DNA from: Acidobacteriota bacterium
Lineage (GTDB): Bacteria; Acidobacteriota; Terriglobia; Acidiferrales; UBA7541
DNA: 64,000 nt
NCBI GenBank assembly: GCA_013289955.1
Contig: JABCYZ010000006.1
Location: forward strand, 124,001-188,000
Direction: 5' to 3'
Part shown: positions 1-9,422 of the stretch, piece by piece
Numbering within the stretch: the stretch's first letter is position 1
Layout: every line of letters starts with the position of its first letter
Translations under genes and position numbers: made by a program
The notes under the pieces: generated by a model
Told to the model about the DNA's origin: nothing
Databases searched by the model: none
Seen by the model: only the letters and a program-made list of their open reading frames with translations

Positions 1-1
1 C

Positions 2-616
2 GATGTCAAGCAAGGACCTCTGGATTTCGTAACCGCTCTGCACACCTACGAACCCTACGCGCAACTCGGCGAGGCACCTTCGCTGCGCATCGCCGTGCGA
101 AGCCAGGTAGAACCTGCCAGCGTCGCCGCTGCTGTCCGCGCCGCTGCGTGGGGCTTGGATCGCCAGCTTGCGCTCGCCAATATGCGGCCTATGGATGAAG
201 TGATCAGCCGATCCACGGCTGCCCGTCGCTTCAACCTCCTGGTAGTGGGATCTTTTGCGGTCTTGGCGCTGGCCCTTGCAGCCCTGGGCATCTACGCCGT
301 GCTGGCGTTCTCCGTCGCCCGCCGAACCCATGAGATTGGCGTTCGTATGGCTTTGGGTGCCGGAGGCGGTGACGTGCTAGGACTGGTGTTGGGTCAAGCA
401 TTGCGTGTGACGGTGATAGGTGTCTGCTTCGGCGTTGTTGGCGCGCTTGGCTTGACGCGTTTTCTAGGAAACCTGCTCTACGAGGTGCAGCCAACGGATC
501 CACCGACGTTCGTCGGCGTGCTGTTGCTGCTTCTAAGCGTCTCGATCGCGGCATCTTACCTTCCGGCTCGGCGCGCGATGCGGGTCGATCCGATGGTGGC
601 GCTGAGGTATGAATGA
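2..616 (+). CDS. Orphan ABC permease (MacB/FtsX type), C-terminal part
   Basis: The reading frame is open from the window edge, so the N-terminus lies upstream. What is visible is the last periplasmic stretch and the final three membrane segments of a FtsX-like permease (from about base 235, 345 and 510). It contains the RTHEIGVRMALGA signature and ends with YLPARRAMRVDPMVALRYE. That ending is nearly the same in the next two genes, so this is the first of three tandem paralogues. The family (acidobacterial duplicated orphan permeases) resembles MacB but has no ATPase encoded beside it, and none is seen here. The substrate is unknown. The next gene follows after about 50 bases. Confidence 0.9.
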   Translation, partial: DVKQGPLDFVTALHTYEPYAQLGEAPSLRIAVRSQVEPASVAAAVRAAAWGLDRQLALANMRPMDEVISRSTAARRFNLLVVGSFAVLALALAALGIYAVLAFSVARRTHEIGVRMALGAGGGDVLGLVLGQALRVTVIGVCFGVVGALGLTRFLGNLLYEVQPTDPPTFVGVLLLLLSVSIAASYLPARRAMRVDPMVALRYE

Positions 617-665
617 GGAAGGCGCAGGTCAACGCGGAGCTCGGGGTTATCACACCGGAGGTACT

Positions 666-3314
666 GTGAAGGTATGGAGTAGGATCGGTTCGTGGTTCCG
701 CGCAATGCTCTGGCGCTCTCGTATGGAAAGCGACATGGACGCGGAGCTCCGTTTTCACCTTGAGGCATTCGCGGAGGATTTGGTACAGAACGGCGTTTCG
801 CGCGAGGAAGCCCTGCGTCGTGCGCGCATCGAGTTTGGCGGGATCGAGCGCGTCAAGGAAGAAGGCCGGGAAGCTCGCGGCACGAGAATCATCGAAACGC
901 TGCTGCAGGATTTGCGCTATGGCGCGCGCGTGTTCCGCAAAAGCCCCGGTTTTACCGCCGTCGCAGTTCTTACCCTCGCGCTCGGCATCGGCGCGAATAC
1001 GGCCATCTTCAGCCTGGTCGACGGCATTCTTCTTCGGCCCCTGCCGTTCAGAGCGCCGCAAAACCTCGTGAGCATCACCGGAACGTTTCCGAGGGGCGGG
1101 TTCGTGGCCATGCGCGAGCAGATGCAATCGCTCGATGTGTCGGCATATTTTGAAGGGCACGAATTCAATCTTACGGGCCGCGGTGATCCGCTGCGCCTGA
1201 CCGGCGCCCTCGTGTCTGCCGAATTTTTCTCCGTCCTGGGCGCGCGCCCCGAGCTGGGCCGCTCCTTTTATCCCGGCGATGACATAGCCGGCCGGGATAA
1301 CTACGTCGTCCTGAGTCACTCCCTCTGGCACGAGCGGTTCGGCGGCGATCCTTCGATTCTCGGCCGTTCCATCGAACTCGAAGGCGTCAGCCGCGAAGTT
1401 ATCGGCGTGATGCCCGCAGAATTTGTGTTTCCCTCTGCCAAAACCCAGATCTGGCTGCCTCTTCATAACGATCCTCGCGACACGGTCGCGTATTGGGCCG
1501 GCGATTTCATGCCTGTCATCGGACGACTCCGTCCCGGGACAACGATTCCGCAGGCCCGCGCCGAAATTCGGATGTTCCAGTCGCGAGTGCCGAAACTTTT
1601 CCCGTGGCCCATGCCGGCAGACTGGAACGCCGACATCAGTGTCGTTGAATTGCGTACCGGGATGGTCGGGGACATGCGCAGCCGTCTCTACCTGCTTTTT
1701 GGCGCGGTCGGTGTGATTCTTCTCATCGCTTGCGTCAACGTCGCCAATCTCGCACTTTCCCGCGCCGCCACGCGCGAAAAAGAAATTGCCGTTCGCACGG
1801 CCATGGGCGCGGAACGCGGACGGGTCATCCGGCAACTTCTTACAGAAAGCGTCTTGCTTGCTCTTCTCGGTGCTTTGCTTGGAATTTTTCTTGCCACCGA
1901 AGGATTGCAACTGTTGAAGGCCGTGCTTCCAGCCGATACTCCGCGACTTGCTGATGCGCATATCGACTGGCGGGTTCTTTCCTTCACAGGCGGCCTCGCG
2001 GTCCTCACCGGACTTCTCTTCGGCCTTGCGCCCGCGCTCTATGCTTCGCGTGCTGCTTTGGCCCAATCACTCAATGCAGCTACGCGGGGCGCAGGCGTTT
2101 CCGTCTCGCACCGTTTGCGCAGCGCATTGGCGATCGCCGAAGTCGCTTTGGCCGTGCTTCTTGTCATTGCCGCGGGTTTGCTCATACGCAGTTTTGTCGC
2201 GCTCTCGCATGTCGATCCCGGGTTTCAAGCCGAGCGTGTTCTCACCGCACGAGTCACGCCCAATCAGGAATTTTGCAGCGATCCTTCCCGTTGCGTCTCT
2301 TTCTACCGCGAACTCCTCGGACGCTTCCAGGCTGTGCCTGGCGTTCATTCCGCCGCGGTCGTCAATACGCTCCCTCTCGGCGGCCGCGTGGCCAAGCGTT
2401 CCCTGGAAATTGAAAATGAAGCTGTCGCGCCCGGGGAGGCGATGCCACTTTTCTGGATGGACGTGGTAACGCCCGATTATCTGCGAGTCATGAAGATTCC
2501 GGTCGTCGCCGGCCGCGGCTTCACCTCTGCGGACGATTCCGAAAATGCCCGGGTGGCCCTTGTGACCGCGGCGACAGCCCGGCGCTTTTGGCCTGGTCGC
2601 AGTCCCGTGGGCACGCATGTTCGCCTGAGCGGCGATACCGGCTGGCGCACGGTCGTGGGCGTTGTTTCTGACGTGCGCGCGTATGATCTCGAAAAAAACG
2701 CTCCAGACTGGATCAACGGCACGATCTATTTCCCGTACGCCTCAAACGCCACACTCGAAGGCGGCCGTATTCCCTCCGACATGACCGTAGTCATTCAATC
2801 CAGCCTCGAACCATCGCAGCTGCAAAATGTTCTACGCCGCACTATAGCGGGACTCAGTCCGGAAGTCCCTGCCAGCGAAGTCAAACTGATGCGCGCCGTG
2901 GTCTCGGAGTCCGTTTCGACTCCGGCTTCCACCACGGTTCTCTTCGTCGCATTTGCCGCGCTCGCCCTGGTTCTTGGTATTGTCGGCATCTACGGCGTTC
3001 TCTCCTACCTTGTCTCGAGGCGCACCCGCGAAATCGGTATCCGCCTCGCTCTCGGCGCGCAGCGGCGCGATGTTTTGTGGCTCGTCATGAAGGAAGGCGC
3101 GAAATTCTCGTTGTTCGGAATCTCGCTCGGCCTTCTGAGCGCGCTAGGTGTCACCCGCCTTCTGGCCAGCGAACTCTTCGGCGTCAGCCCCTTTGACCCT
3201 GTCACTTTTCTCGCTGCCGCGGTTCTGATGGCCTCGGTCACGCTCCTGGCGTGCTATGTCCCGACTCGCCGCGCCATGCGTGTCGATCCGATGCTCGCGC
3301 TGAGGCACCCATGA
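666..3314 (+). CDS. Acidobacterial orphan permease, MacB_PCD and FtsX domains
   Basis: Inner-membrane permease of about 882 residues. The N-terminal cytoplasmic helical segment (DMDAELRFHLE, then SREEALRRARIEFGGIERVK) is typical of acidobacterial duplicated orphan permeases. It is followed by a first membrane span (LALGIGANTAIFSLVDGILL), a large MacB-type periplasmic core, three spans with the ATREKEIAVRTAMGA loop, a second periplasmic core and three final spans with RTREIGIRLALGA. So the two FtsX halves are duplicated. I chose the GTG at 666 because GGAGG lies four bases upstream and the resulting N-terminus (KVWSRIGSWFR) aligns with the next paralogue. An earlier ATG at 609 would overlap the previous gene. 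No ATPase is nearby and the substrate is unknown. Confidence 0.93.
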   Translation: MKVWSRIGSWFRAMLWRSRMESDMDAELRFHLEAFAEDLVQNGVSREEALRRARIEFGGIERVKEEGREARGTRIIETLLQDLRYGARVFRKSPGFTAVAVLTLALGIGANTAIFSLVDGILLRPLPFRAPQNLVSITGTFPRGGFVAMREQMQSLDVSAYFEGHEFNLTGRGDPLRLTGALVSAEFFSVLGARPELGRSFYPGDDIAGRDNYVVLSHSLWHERFGGDPSILGRSIELEGVSREVIGVMPAEFVFPSAKTQIWLPLHNDPRDTVAYWAGDFMPVIGRLRPGTTIPQARAEIRMFQSRVPKLFPWPMPADWNADISVVELRTGMVGDMRSRLYLLFGAVGVILLIACVNVANLALSRAATREKEIAVRTAMGAERGRVIRQLLTESVLLALLGALLGIFLATEGLQLLKAVLPADTPRLADAHIDWRVLSFTGGLAVLTGLLFGLAPALYASRAALAQSLNAATRGAGVSVSHRLRSALAIAEVALAVLLVIAAGLLIRSFVALSHVDPGFQAERVLTARVTPNQEFCSDPSRCVSFYRELLGRFQAVPGVHSAAVVNTLPLGGRVAKRSLEIENEAVAPGEAMPLFWMDVVTPDYLRVMKIPVVAGRGFTSADDSENARVALVTAATARRFWPGRSPVGTHVRLSGDTGWRTVVGVVSDVRAYDLEKNAPDWINGTIYFPYASNATLEGGRIPSDMTVVIQSSLEPSQLQNVLRRTIAGLSPEVPASEVKLMRAVVSESVSTPASTTVLFVAFAALALVLGIVGIYGVLSYLVSRRTREIGIRLALGAQRRDVLWLVMKEGAKFSLFGISLGLLSALGVTRLLASELFGVSPFDPVTFLAAAVLMASVTLLACYVPTRRAMRVDPMLALRHP

Positions 3315-3360
3315 TTGCGGATATGGCCCTGAAACATTCTTGCACCTGAGCGGAGGAAGT

Positions 3361-6018
3361 ATGACCATTTGGAACCGGCTGCGCTCTTGGTTGGAAAGCA
3401 CACTCCATCGTTCTCAGATGGAACAGGACATGGATACCGAGTTGCAGTCGCACATGGCCGCCTACGCGGACGATTTGATCCGCGGCGGCGTTTCGCGCGC
3501 TGAAGCTGTGCGGCGCGCGCGCGTCGAGTTCGGCGGAATCGAGCGCGTGAAAGAAGAAGCCCGGGAGGCGCGCGGCGTAAGGCTTCTCGACGAACTGCTG
3601 CAGGATCTTCGCCACGGAGTACGCGTACTCGAGAAGAGCCCGGGCTTCGCGGCGGTCGCTATTTTGACGCTGGGGCTGGGCATTGGTGCCACGACCGCGA
3701 TTTTCAGCGTGGTCAATGCTGTTCTGTTGCGGCCGCTGGCGATAGAGGATTCCTCCCGTGTGGTACTTCTGCAAGAGCAGTGGCGCGGATCGCTCAACGA
3801 CGTGTCCGTTGGCAATTACAACGACATCAAAAAGCTGAGCAGCTCTTACAGGGAGATCAGCTCTTCGAATAATGTGAGCTTTAATCTGGAAACGCAGGGC
3901 ATCCCTGAACGCGTCGACGGAGAAATCGTAACCTCCAGTTACTTTCTGACGTTTGGCGTGCAGCCCATCGCAGGACGTGTGTTCACCGCCGATGAGGACC
4001 AGCCCGGCCATGCGCCCGTCGTCGTTGTCAGTGAGCGCTTCTGGCGCACCAGTCTTCACGCGGACGGAAGCGTCATCGGCAAGCCGATTCGCGTCAACGG
4101 CTTGCCCACCACTGTTGTCGGCGTCATGCCGAAGACTTTCGATCCGTTGCTGAGCACCAGCAATCTGTGGGTTCCTGCGGCGTTTACGCCGGCGCAGCTC
4201 GCAGAGCACGACGACCACTACCTGGCGGTGATGGCGCGGCTGAAAGCCGGGGTTGAGATGGCGAAGGCGCAATCCGAGCTGGATGTAATTGCTCAGCGGC
4301 TACAGCAACAATATCCGCTCGATGACGCCGATCGGAGCTTCCGCATACAGCCGCTCGCGAGCGCTCTTCTGGGTGACCAGCGCCTGAGCCTCCGCATGAT
4401 GCTCGCGGCAGTGGGGTTCTTGCTGTTGATTGCCTGTGCGAATATTGCGAATCTGCAGTTGGCGCGATCGCGCACACGGCAAAAGGAAATTGCCTTGCGC
4501 GCAGCGCTCGGAGCATCGCCGAACCGCATCGTGCGGCAACTTCTTGCGGAAAATCTCGTGCTTGGGCTCGCCGGGGGAATGCTAGGAGTGTTGCTTGCCT
4601 ACTCGGCGATATCGTGGATTGTGGCCCACGGTCCCGCGGAAATGCCGCGGCTCGATCAATCCAGGATTGACGCCAGTACACTTGCCTTCGCCAGCGTTGT
4701 TGCGCTGCTGTCGAGTTTCTTGTTTGGGCTTGCGCCCGCTCTTCGCTCCGCTTCGACGCGTCTGAATGAGGTGTTCAAGTCCGCTTCGGGCGTTGCGGGA
4801 GGCAGCCGCGACCGAGTTCGCAGTCTCCTGGTCGTCGGAGAAGTTTCTCTCGCGCTGATTCTGATGGTTGGCGCGGGGCTTTTGATCCGCAGCGCACTGC
4901 TCGTATCCCACGTGGATCCTGGCTTTGATACTTCCAATGTCATCGTCGGGCGCGTGGGTCTCCCCGATGCCGGTTATCACGAGCCGGCCGTTGCTCGGCA
5001 GACGTTTGAACACATGCTCGATGCGGCTGACGCTTTGCCTGGCGTCGAATCAGCTGCCGTCGTCTCTCGCGCTCCGTTTGCGGGCGGCGGCAGCAGCAAT
5101 GGACTCCTCCCCGAGGGCAAGCCGGTTGACCTTGCCAACGTCGTGAACTCGCAACTGCAAATCATCTCGCCCAGTTATCTTTCGACCGCGCGCATCCCGC
5201 TGAAAGCTGGCCGCGATTTTACTCCGCAAGACACGCGCGAACGCTCTTTCGTCGCTATCGTCAACGAGACGCTTGCCCGCACCATCTGGCCCGATGAAAC
5301 CGCCATTGGCAAGCGCTTCTCGTGTTGTGAATCTGGTCCAAAGGGCCGTATGGATCCCACCTGGCATGAAGTCGTCGGCGTGGTGGCAGATGTTCGCGCT
5401 GTGGGCCTCGACCGCCAAACGCAGCCGACCTTCTACATCCCCCTCGCGCAGATGCCACCAGCTTCCTGGGATTGGATTGGCCGCACGATGGATTTAGTGG
5501 TGCGCACCCGTGGAGGCGCGGTTCCCATCCGTGAATTGCAGAGCACAGTGGCCTCGGTTGCGCCGGAGGTTCCGATTTATCGCCTATCAAGCATGCAGCA
5601 GAAAATTTCCAGCACGCTCGAACGCTCTCACTTCGATACGTTCCTGCTGTCTATTTTTGCCGCTACGGCGCTCCTGCTGTCGTCCGTCGGGATTTACGGC
5701 GTGCTTTCCTACATGGTAGCGCAGCGCACCCGCGACATCGGCATCCGTATGGCGCTGGGCGCATCAGAAGACCGGATTGTTTGGGACGTGCTCGGCTTCG
5801 GAGTGAGGCTTGCCGCCATAGGACTGGCCATGGGCCTCGCGGGAGCGTTGGCGGCCACGCGCTTGCTCTCCTCTTTGCTCTACGGCGTGCACCCAACCGA
5901 CGCCATTACGTTCGCTGTTGTATCTCTGCTCTTGTTGCTGGTCGCCCTGATCGCCAGCTATCTCCCGGCGCGCCGCGCCACTCGAATCGACCCCCTCATT
6001 GCCCTGCGCCATGACTAA
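3361..6018 (+). CDS. Acidobacterial orphan permease, MacB_PCD and FtsX domains
   Basis: Third permease of the tandem, 885 residues, with the same order of parts as its upstream neighbour: helical N-terminus (QDMDTELQSHMAAYADDLI), first span (LGLGIGATTAIFSVVNAVLL), periplasmic core, three spans with RTRQKEIALRAALGA, second core, and three last spans with RTRDIGIRMALGA, ending PARRATRIDPLIALRHD. The ATG at 3361 is preceded by GGAGGAAG and matches the paralogue's start. An upstream in-frame ATG at 3340 has no comparable site. It lies 46 bases after the previous gene and is probably co-transcribed. The periplasmic cores diverge more than the membrane parts, which suggests old duplicates with different ligands. 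Confidence 0.93.
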   Translation: MTIWNRLRSWLESTLHRSQMEQDMDTELQSHMAAYADDLIRGGVSRAEAVRRARVEFGGIERVKEEAREARGVRLLDELLQDLRHGVRVLEKSPGFAAVAILTLGLGIGATTAIFSVVNAVLLRPLAIEDSSRVVLLQEQWRGSLNDVSVGNYNDIKKLSSSYREISSSNNVSFNLETQGIPERVDGEIVTSSYFLTFGVQPIAGRVFTADEDQPGHAPVVVVSERFWRTSLHADGSVIGKPIRVNGLPTTVVGVMPKTFDPLLSTSNLWVPAAFTPAQLAEHDDHYLAVMARLKAGVEMAKAQSELDVIAQRLQQQYPLDDADRSFRIQPLASALLGDQRLSLRMMLAAVGFLLLIACANIANLQLARSRTRQKEIALRAALGASPNRIVRQLLAENLVLGLAGGMLGVLLAYSAISWIVAHGPAEMPRLDQSRIDASTLAFASVVALLSSFLFGLAPALRSASTRLNEVFKSASGVAGGSRDRVRSLLVVGEVSLALILMVGAGLLIRSALLVSHVDPGFDTSNVIVGRVGLPDAGYHEPAVARQTFEHMLDAADALPGVESAAVVSRAPFAGGGSSNGLLPEGKPVDLANVVNSQLQIISPSYLSTARIPLKAGRDFTPQDTRERSFVAIVNETLARTIWPDETAIGKRFSCCESGPKGRMDPTWHEVVGVVADVRAVGLDRQTQPTFYIPLAQMPPASWDWIGRTMDLVVRTRGGAVPIRELQSTVASVAPEVPIYRLSSMQQKISSTLERSHFDTFLLSIFAATALLLSSVGIYGVLSYMVAQRTRDIGIRMALGASEDRIVWDVLGFGVRLAAIGLAMGLAGALAATRLLSSLLYGVHPTDAITFAVVSLLLLLVALIASYLPARRATRIDPLIALRHD

Positions 6019-6024
6019 ACCCCT

Positions 6025-7167
6025 CTAAAACAGTTTAACGGCCAGATCCTCGGGCCCACTGCCAACGGGAATCATGGTCAGCAGGCTGTTGGTACGCACG
6101 CGAATGACGGCTACGTCGCCGGAGCCCTGATTGACAGCAATAAGCAAATTTTCATCGGGATCGAAACGCATCACGCCGGGAGACTGCCCGGCGGTAATGG
6201 GAAACTCCTTGCCGGTGCCCGGATCGCGAATCACGCGCCGGTTCTGGATGTCCACGGGAATGATGTGGCCGGCCGCGCTGTCCGAGACATAAAGCGTATT
6301 CCCATCCGCGCTCAAGACGCCGCGCGTGGGTGCGGAGCCGAGCACCATGTAATCGCCTACCTCGTGCGTCCGCGTGTTGATGACCTGCAACCCGTGCGCT
6401 TCCGGCGAAATGACGTACAGTTCGCCGCCGTCCGGTTTGAGCAACAAGTCCGAGGGATTTCCATCCAGTTCGAGGTTCGTTACCAGAACGCTTCTGTGCA
6501 AATCGACAATGGAGAGGCGGTGTTCTGTCCGGCTCAGCACAAACGCCAGGCTGCCGTCCGGAAGTATCGCGACTTTTTCCGGCTGCCTGACGATTCCCAC
6601 CGTGCTGCGCAGCGCCAGCGTGTCCGCCTCGTGAATCCCCAGGGTGGCATCGCGATGGTTCAGCACCAGCACGCCCTTTCCGTCCGGCGTCACGTGGGCC
6701 ACAACTGGCTCGCCTCCTGTTTTCGTCCGCCCGACGACGCTGTGTGTCTGGCAATCGATCGCCAGCAGGGTGTCCGATCCCGCAGAGGTCGTGTATAACC
6801 GGCTGCCGTCCGGCGAAAAATCGACCGCGTAGGGAAGAGGTCCTACGGGGATGCGGGAGACGACCTGATTCACGCGCGCGTTGATCACCCAAACGTATCC
6901 ACCCACCGAACTCACACCCCAGACTTCTGCGCGCGCCGGATGCTCGCGCATTCCCGATAACCCTTGCCCAATCGCAATCCGCGCTACGGCGGCCAGCTTC
7001 ACCAGATCAATCACGGTTACACTTCCATCCGTAGCGGAAACGTAGGCGCACAACCGCAAGCCCGGCCTCAAAAAAGATGGCCGGTGCTCGCGCACCAGTT
7101 CCGCCACGCCCACAATCAGCAGGATGCCCAGCAAAAAAAATACGCGGAAGTTGCGCGTGCGATTCAT
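6025..7167 (-). CDS. YVTN-type beta-propeller repeat protein
   Basis: A 380-residue protein with one N-terminal membrane segment or uncleaved signal (FFLLGILLIVGVAEL). The rest is a run of about 40-residue repeats with the YVTN/NHL-like pattern: YVSATDGSVTVIDL, LYTTSAGSDTLLAID, VLVLNHRDATLGIH, LYVISPEAHGLQVIN, LYVSDSAAGHIIPVD, LIAVNQGSGDVAVIRV. Such proteins fold as seven-bladed propellers and usually sit outside the cytoplasm, where some bind partners or carry redox sites. No catalytic motif is visible. It converges on the permease gene with only 6 bases between the two stops, so the two are not one operon. Specific function unknown. Confidence 0.85.
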   Translation of the reverse strand: MNRTRNFRVFFLLGILLIVGVAELVREHRPSFLRPGLRLCAYVSATDGSVTVIDLVKLAAVARIAIGQGLSGMREHPARAEVWGVSSVGGYVWVINARVNQVVSRIPVGPLPYAVDFSPDGSRLYTTSAGSDTLLAIDCQTHSVVGRTKTGGEPVVAHVTPDGKGVLVLNHRDATLGIHEADTLALRSTVGIVRQPEKVAILPDGSLAFVLSRTEHRLSIVDLHRSVLVTNLELDGNPSDLLLKPDGGELYVISPEAHGLQVINTRTHEVGDYMVLGSAPTRGVLSADGNTLYVSDSAAGHIIPVDIQNRRVIRDPGTGKEFPITAGQSPGVMRFDPDENLLIAVNQGSGDVAVIRVRTNSLLTMIPVGSGPEDLAVKLF

Positions 7168-7280
7168 GAGCCGGATGGATTGTTACATGTAGTCTCGGGA
7201 ATTAGCCAGAAGCGCGCGAGTTAACTGGGCCGCCCACGCATCGCGCCTGAGAAGCGCGCAGAATCTATCCAGAAGATCCT

Positions 7281-8309
7281 TCAATTGATTTCACGCCCCA
7301 GAACCGCGGCGATCTGCCGTACTTCTTCGACCAGTTCGCTGAACTCTTCCGGCAAAATGGATTGCATGCCATCGGAAAGTGCCTTGTCCGGCTCGTGGTG
7401 CACCTCGACCAGCAATCCGTCTGCGCCGACGGCAATCGCCGCGCGCGAAAGGGGCAAAACCTTGTGCCGTTTTCCAGTGCCGTGCGACGGATCAACCAGA
7501 ATGGGCAAGTGGCTGCGCTTTTTCACAGCAGGCACCACTGCCAAATCCAGCGTGTTTCGGGAAAAGTCAGAAAACGTCCGCACGCCGCGCTCGCACAGCA
7601 TCACGTTGTAATTTCCCTCAGATAAAATATATTCCGCCGCCATCAAAAACTCGTCGAGCGTCGCCGACATGCCGCGCTTCAAGAGCACCGGCTTCTTCGC
7701 CCGCCCCGCCCGCTTCAGCAGCGAAAAATTCTGCATGTTCCGCGCGCCAATCTGTATCACGTCGGCGTATTCCTCGACGAGATCGAGGCTCTCGTTGTCG
7801 ATGGCCTCGGTAATAATCCCGAACCCGTACTTCTCGCGCACCTTTGCCAAAATCTTCAATCCCGGCAAGCCCAGCCCTTGAAAACTGTACGGCGAAGTCC
7901 GCGGCTTATAAGCCCCGCCGCGAAACAACCGCGTGCCGCTCTTCTTTACGCGTTCCGCAATGGCGAAACACTGTTCCTCCGTCTCGACCGCACATGGCCC
8001 GGCCACCAGCGCTATCTTTTTGCCGCCGACGACTACCTCCCCGCCAGGCACGGGAATCCGCAGTACACTGTCCTCTTCCTTTGCGTCGCGGCTCACCAGT
8101 TTGTACGGCTTGCTGACCGGAATGCATTCAATCACGCCCGGCAGCGATTCCAGCACTCCCAGATCAACGGCTCCGCTATTCCCGGTAATCCCAATCGCCG
8201 TTCGGATCGTCCCCGGAATGGGGTGCGCCTTAAGCCCCAGACTTTCGATGCGCTCGCACACACCACGAATCTGTTCTTCCGTGGCGTGCGACTGCATGAC
8301 AACGAGCAT
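7281..8309 (-). CDS. aroF: 3-deoxy-7-phosphoheptulonate synthase (DAHP synthase)
   Basis: First enzyme of the shikimate pathway: condenses phosphoenolpyruvate and erythrose 4-phosphate in the cytoplasm. The 342 residues split into an N-terminal ferredoxin-like regulatory domain (about 1-70) and a TIM-barrel catalytic domain. Visible motifs are GPCAVET (104-110), [15 protein letters not shown] (131-145), LLKRGM (about 215) and DPSHGTGKR (about 285). They mark the class I beta (KDO8P-synthase-like) type, as in Thermotoga. In that type the small N-terminal domain mediates feedback inhibition by aromatic amino acids, which is likely here too. The insertion element sits 88 bases upstream of its start and may have separated it from its original promoter region. 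Confidence 0.95.
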   Translation of the reverse strand: MLVVMQSHATEEQIRGVCERIESLGLKAHPIPGTIRTAIGITGNSGAVDLGVLESLPGVIECIPVSKPYKLVSRDAKEEDSVLRIPVPGGEVVVGGKKIALVAGPCAVETEEQCFAIAERVKKSGTRLFRGGAYKPRTSPYSFQGLGLPGLKILAKVREKYGFGIITEAIDNESLDLVEEYADVIQIGARNMQNFSLLKRAGRAKKPVLLKRGMSATLDEFLMAAEYILSEGNYNVMLCERGVRTFSDFSRNTLDLAVVPAVKKRSHLPILVDPSHGTGKRHKVLPLSRAAIAVGADGLLVEVHHEPDKALSDGMQSILPEEFSELVEEVRQIAAVLGREIN

Positions 8310-8389
8310 CAGCGGCTCCCCTGTGGCCCGGGCAGGCTATGTGCAATCCCGTAGTCTACGGCAAGCCTCAGCAAAGCCGCAAATCCTGG

Positions 8390-8397
8390 AACGATTC
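8390..8397. repeat. Target-site duplication, left copy
   Basis: AACGATTC directly before the left inverted repeat is repeated exactly after the right one (11065-11072). An 8-bp duplication fits the 8-9 bp usual for IS1-family insertions. Removing the element leaves AACGATTCGAATC, so the insertion cut the 10-bp palindrome GATTCGAATC. Confidence 0.93.
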
Positions 8398-8418
8398 GGT
8401 GGTGTCCTAATTTGACGG
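8398..8418 (+). repeat. Left terminal inverted repeat of the insertion element
   Basis: Twenty-one bases starting GGTGGTGTCCTAATTTGA match the reverse complement of 11044-11064 without mismatch. Beyond base 21 the two ends diverge, which fixes the length of the repeat. These are the expected binding sites for the transposase. Confidence 0.95.
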
Positions 8419-8477
8419 CGCTGGCCAAAAGCGGGGTGATTCAGGCAGGAATCCAATGGGATATGTGGATTCTGGCG

Positions 8478-9347
8478 CTAAGTGTAGCGATTTGCCTCTG
8501 GGGCGTAATAAAGCCAACGTGCGGGCGTTCGATTGTCGGGCGACCGAAATATCAATTTGAAACACACGTGGGTTTCCAGTCGCCTATTGAGACTTTCGGA
8601 AAAAGTGTCTTTGTAAATCACGACTCCACGCAGGATAAGTACTTTATCGCCGTTCACGACCGCCTGAAGTTCTTCGACGTTCAGTATTTCCGGTTCCATC
8701 GTTACTTCGATGATGATAGGAGTCCAACTCTCAGGCAGCGGTTCTGGTGGCAATGGACCTCCGAAGGAATCGTCAATTGTCCCAGTGTACTTTTCGTTCG
8801 GTCGAAAGTCCTTGGATTCGATGCTAAAAGTAAACCCCTGACCGACGACCCATGCGGGAGTACGACCAAAATTGCGAAAGACTATCCTGACCGTAGTCTT
8901 GAAATTTCTCTGAACAATAAAACCAATCACGTGGTCGAGATGGGGTCGAATGGAATCGAGCATAACCCAAGCCCGTTCGCTGTTAACCAGTCCTTCCGCG
9001 CTGGCTTTAGCAGCATTGGCAGCTATCGCCGTGGCATCGGTTTGTTTTTCTATAACCTGGAGAGTCCTGATAGCAGCGTAAAACGCACCTATTCCTACAA
9101 GGACCAAGAGCACATTTGGCAAGTTTGCAGCACTAAAAAGGCGACAGAAGTAGCCGTTAGATTCGCAGGCGGCTGTTATTGCCTGCTGTTCGGATGTCTG
9201 CTGCTCTATGGTGCGTCCGGCAGGAAGCTGCGCCGTGTAAGCGGCTCTACATTGGTCGGCTTCGGATTGGCAGCGTTTCTCTTTCCACCATATTACAAAG
9301 GCGATTGCGAGGACAGCCAGCACCCACCACTTATTAATCCACTTCAT
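8478..9347 (-). CDS. Membrane protein of unknown function, insertion-element passenger
   Basis: About 289 residues from the ATG at 9347 (MKWINKWW); a TTG 18 bases upstream is a weaker option. Two hydrophobic segments are visible: WWVLAVLAIAFVIWW near the start and NVLLVLVGIGAFYAAIRTL around residue 80. Between them is a short loop with several cysteines (CQSEADQC, CESNGYFC). After the second span comes a helical stretch (EKQTDATAIAANAAKASAEG), then NSERAWVMLD and a beta-rich soluble domain. The protein probably sits in the inner membrane with the C-terminal domain in the cytoplasm. I recognise no family function. It is divergent from the transposase, shares its short promoter region, and lies wholly inside the element. 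Confidence 0.75.
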   Translation of the reverse strand: MKWINKWWVLAVLAIAFVIWWKEKRCQSEADQCRAAYTAQLPAGRTIEQQTSEQQAITAACESNGYFCRLFSAANLPNVLLVLVGIGAFYAAIRTLQVIEKQTDATAIAANAAKASAEGLVNSERAWVMLDSIRPHLDHVIGFIVQRNFKTTVRIVFRNFGRTPAWVVGQGFTFSIESKDFRPNEKYTGTIDDSFGGPLPPEPLPESWTPIIIEVTMEPEILNVEELQAVVNGDKVLILRGVVIYKDTFSESLNRRLETHVCFKLIFRSPDNRTPARWLYYAPEANRYT

Positions 9348-9371
9348 GGTAATAATGTAACACAAAAACTC

Positions 9372-9400
9372 TTGACAAAGCTAGATTATTGTAATACACT
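9372..9400 (+). promoter_or_regulatory. Transposase promoter
   Basis: TTGACA at 9372-9377, a 17-base spacer, then TACACT at 9395-9400: a perfect -35 and a 4/6 match at -10 for the housekeeping sigma factor. The transposase ATG is at 9423, which leaves only a short leader. The site lies in the 75-bp gap between the divergent membrane gene and the transposase. Confidence 0.65.
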
Positions 9401-9422
9401 TATTGCCAGTGGGAGACATCAC

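Noticed and set aside
231..2066. A 611-codon minus-strand ORF across the permease genes
   Set aside because: It is antisense to two permease genes with clear domains, and its sequence is Arg/Ala/Gly-rich without any fold. Typical for high-GC shadow frames.
8412..9422. Open frame upstream of the transposase, making a 611-codon ORF from the left end
   Set aside because: It lies antisense to the membrane-protein gene, lacks similarity to transposases, and a promoter plus ATG are found at 9372-9423.
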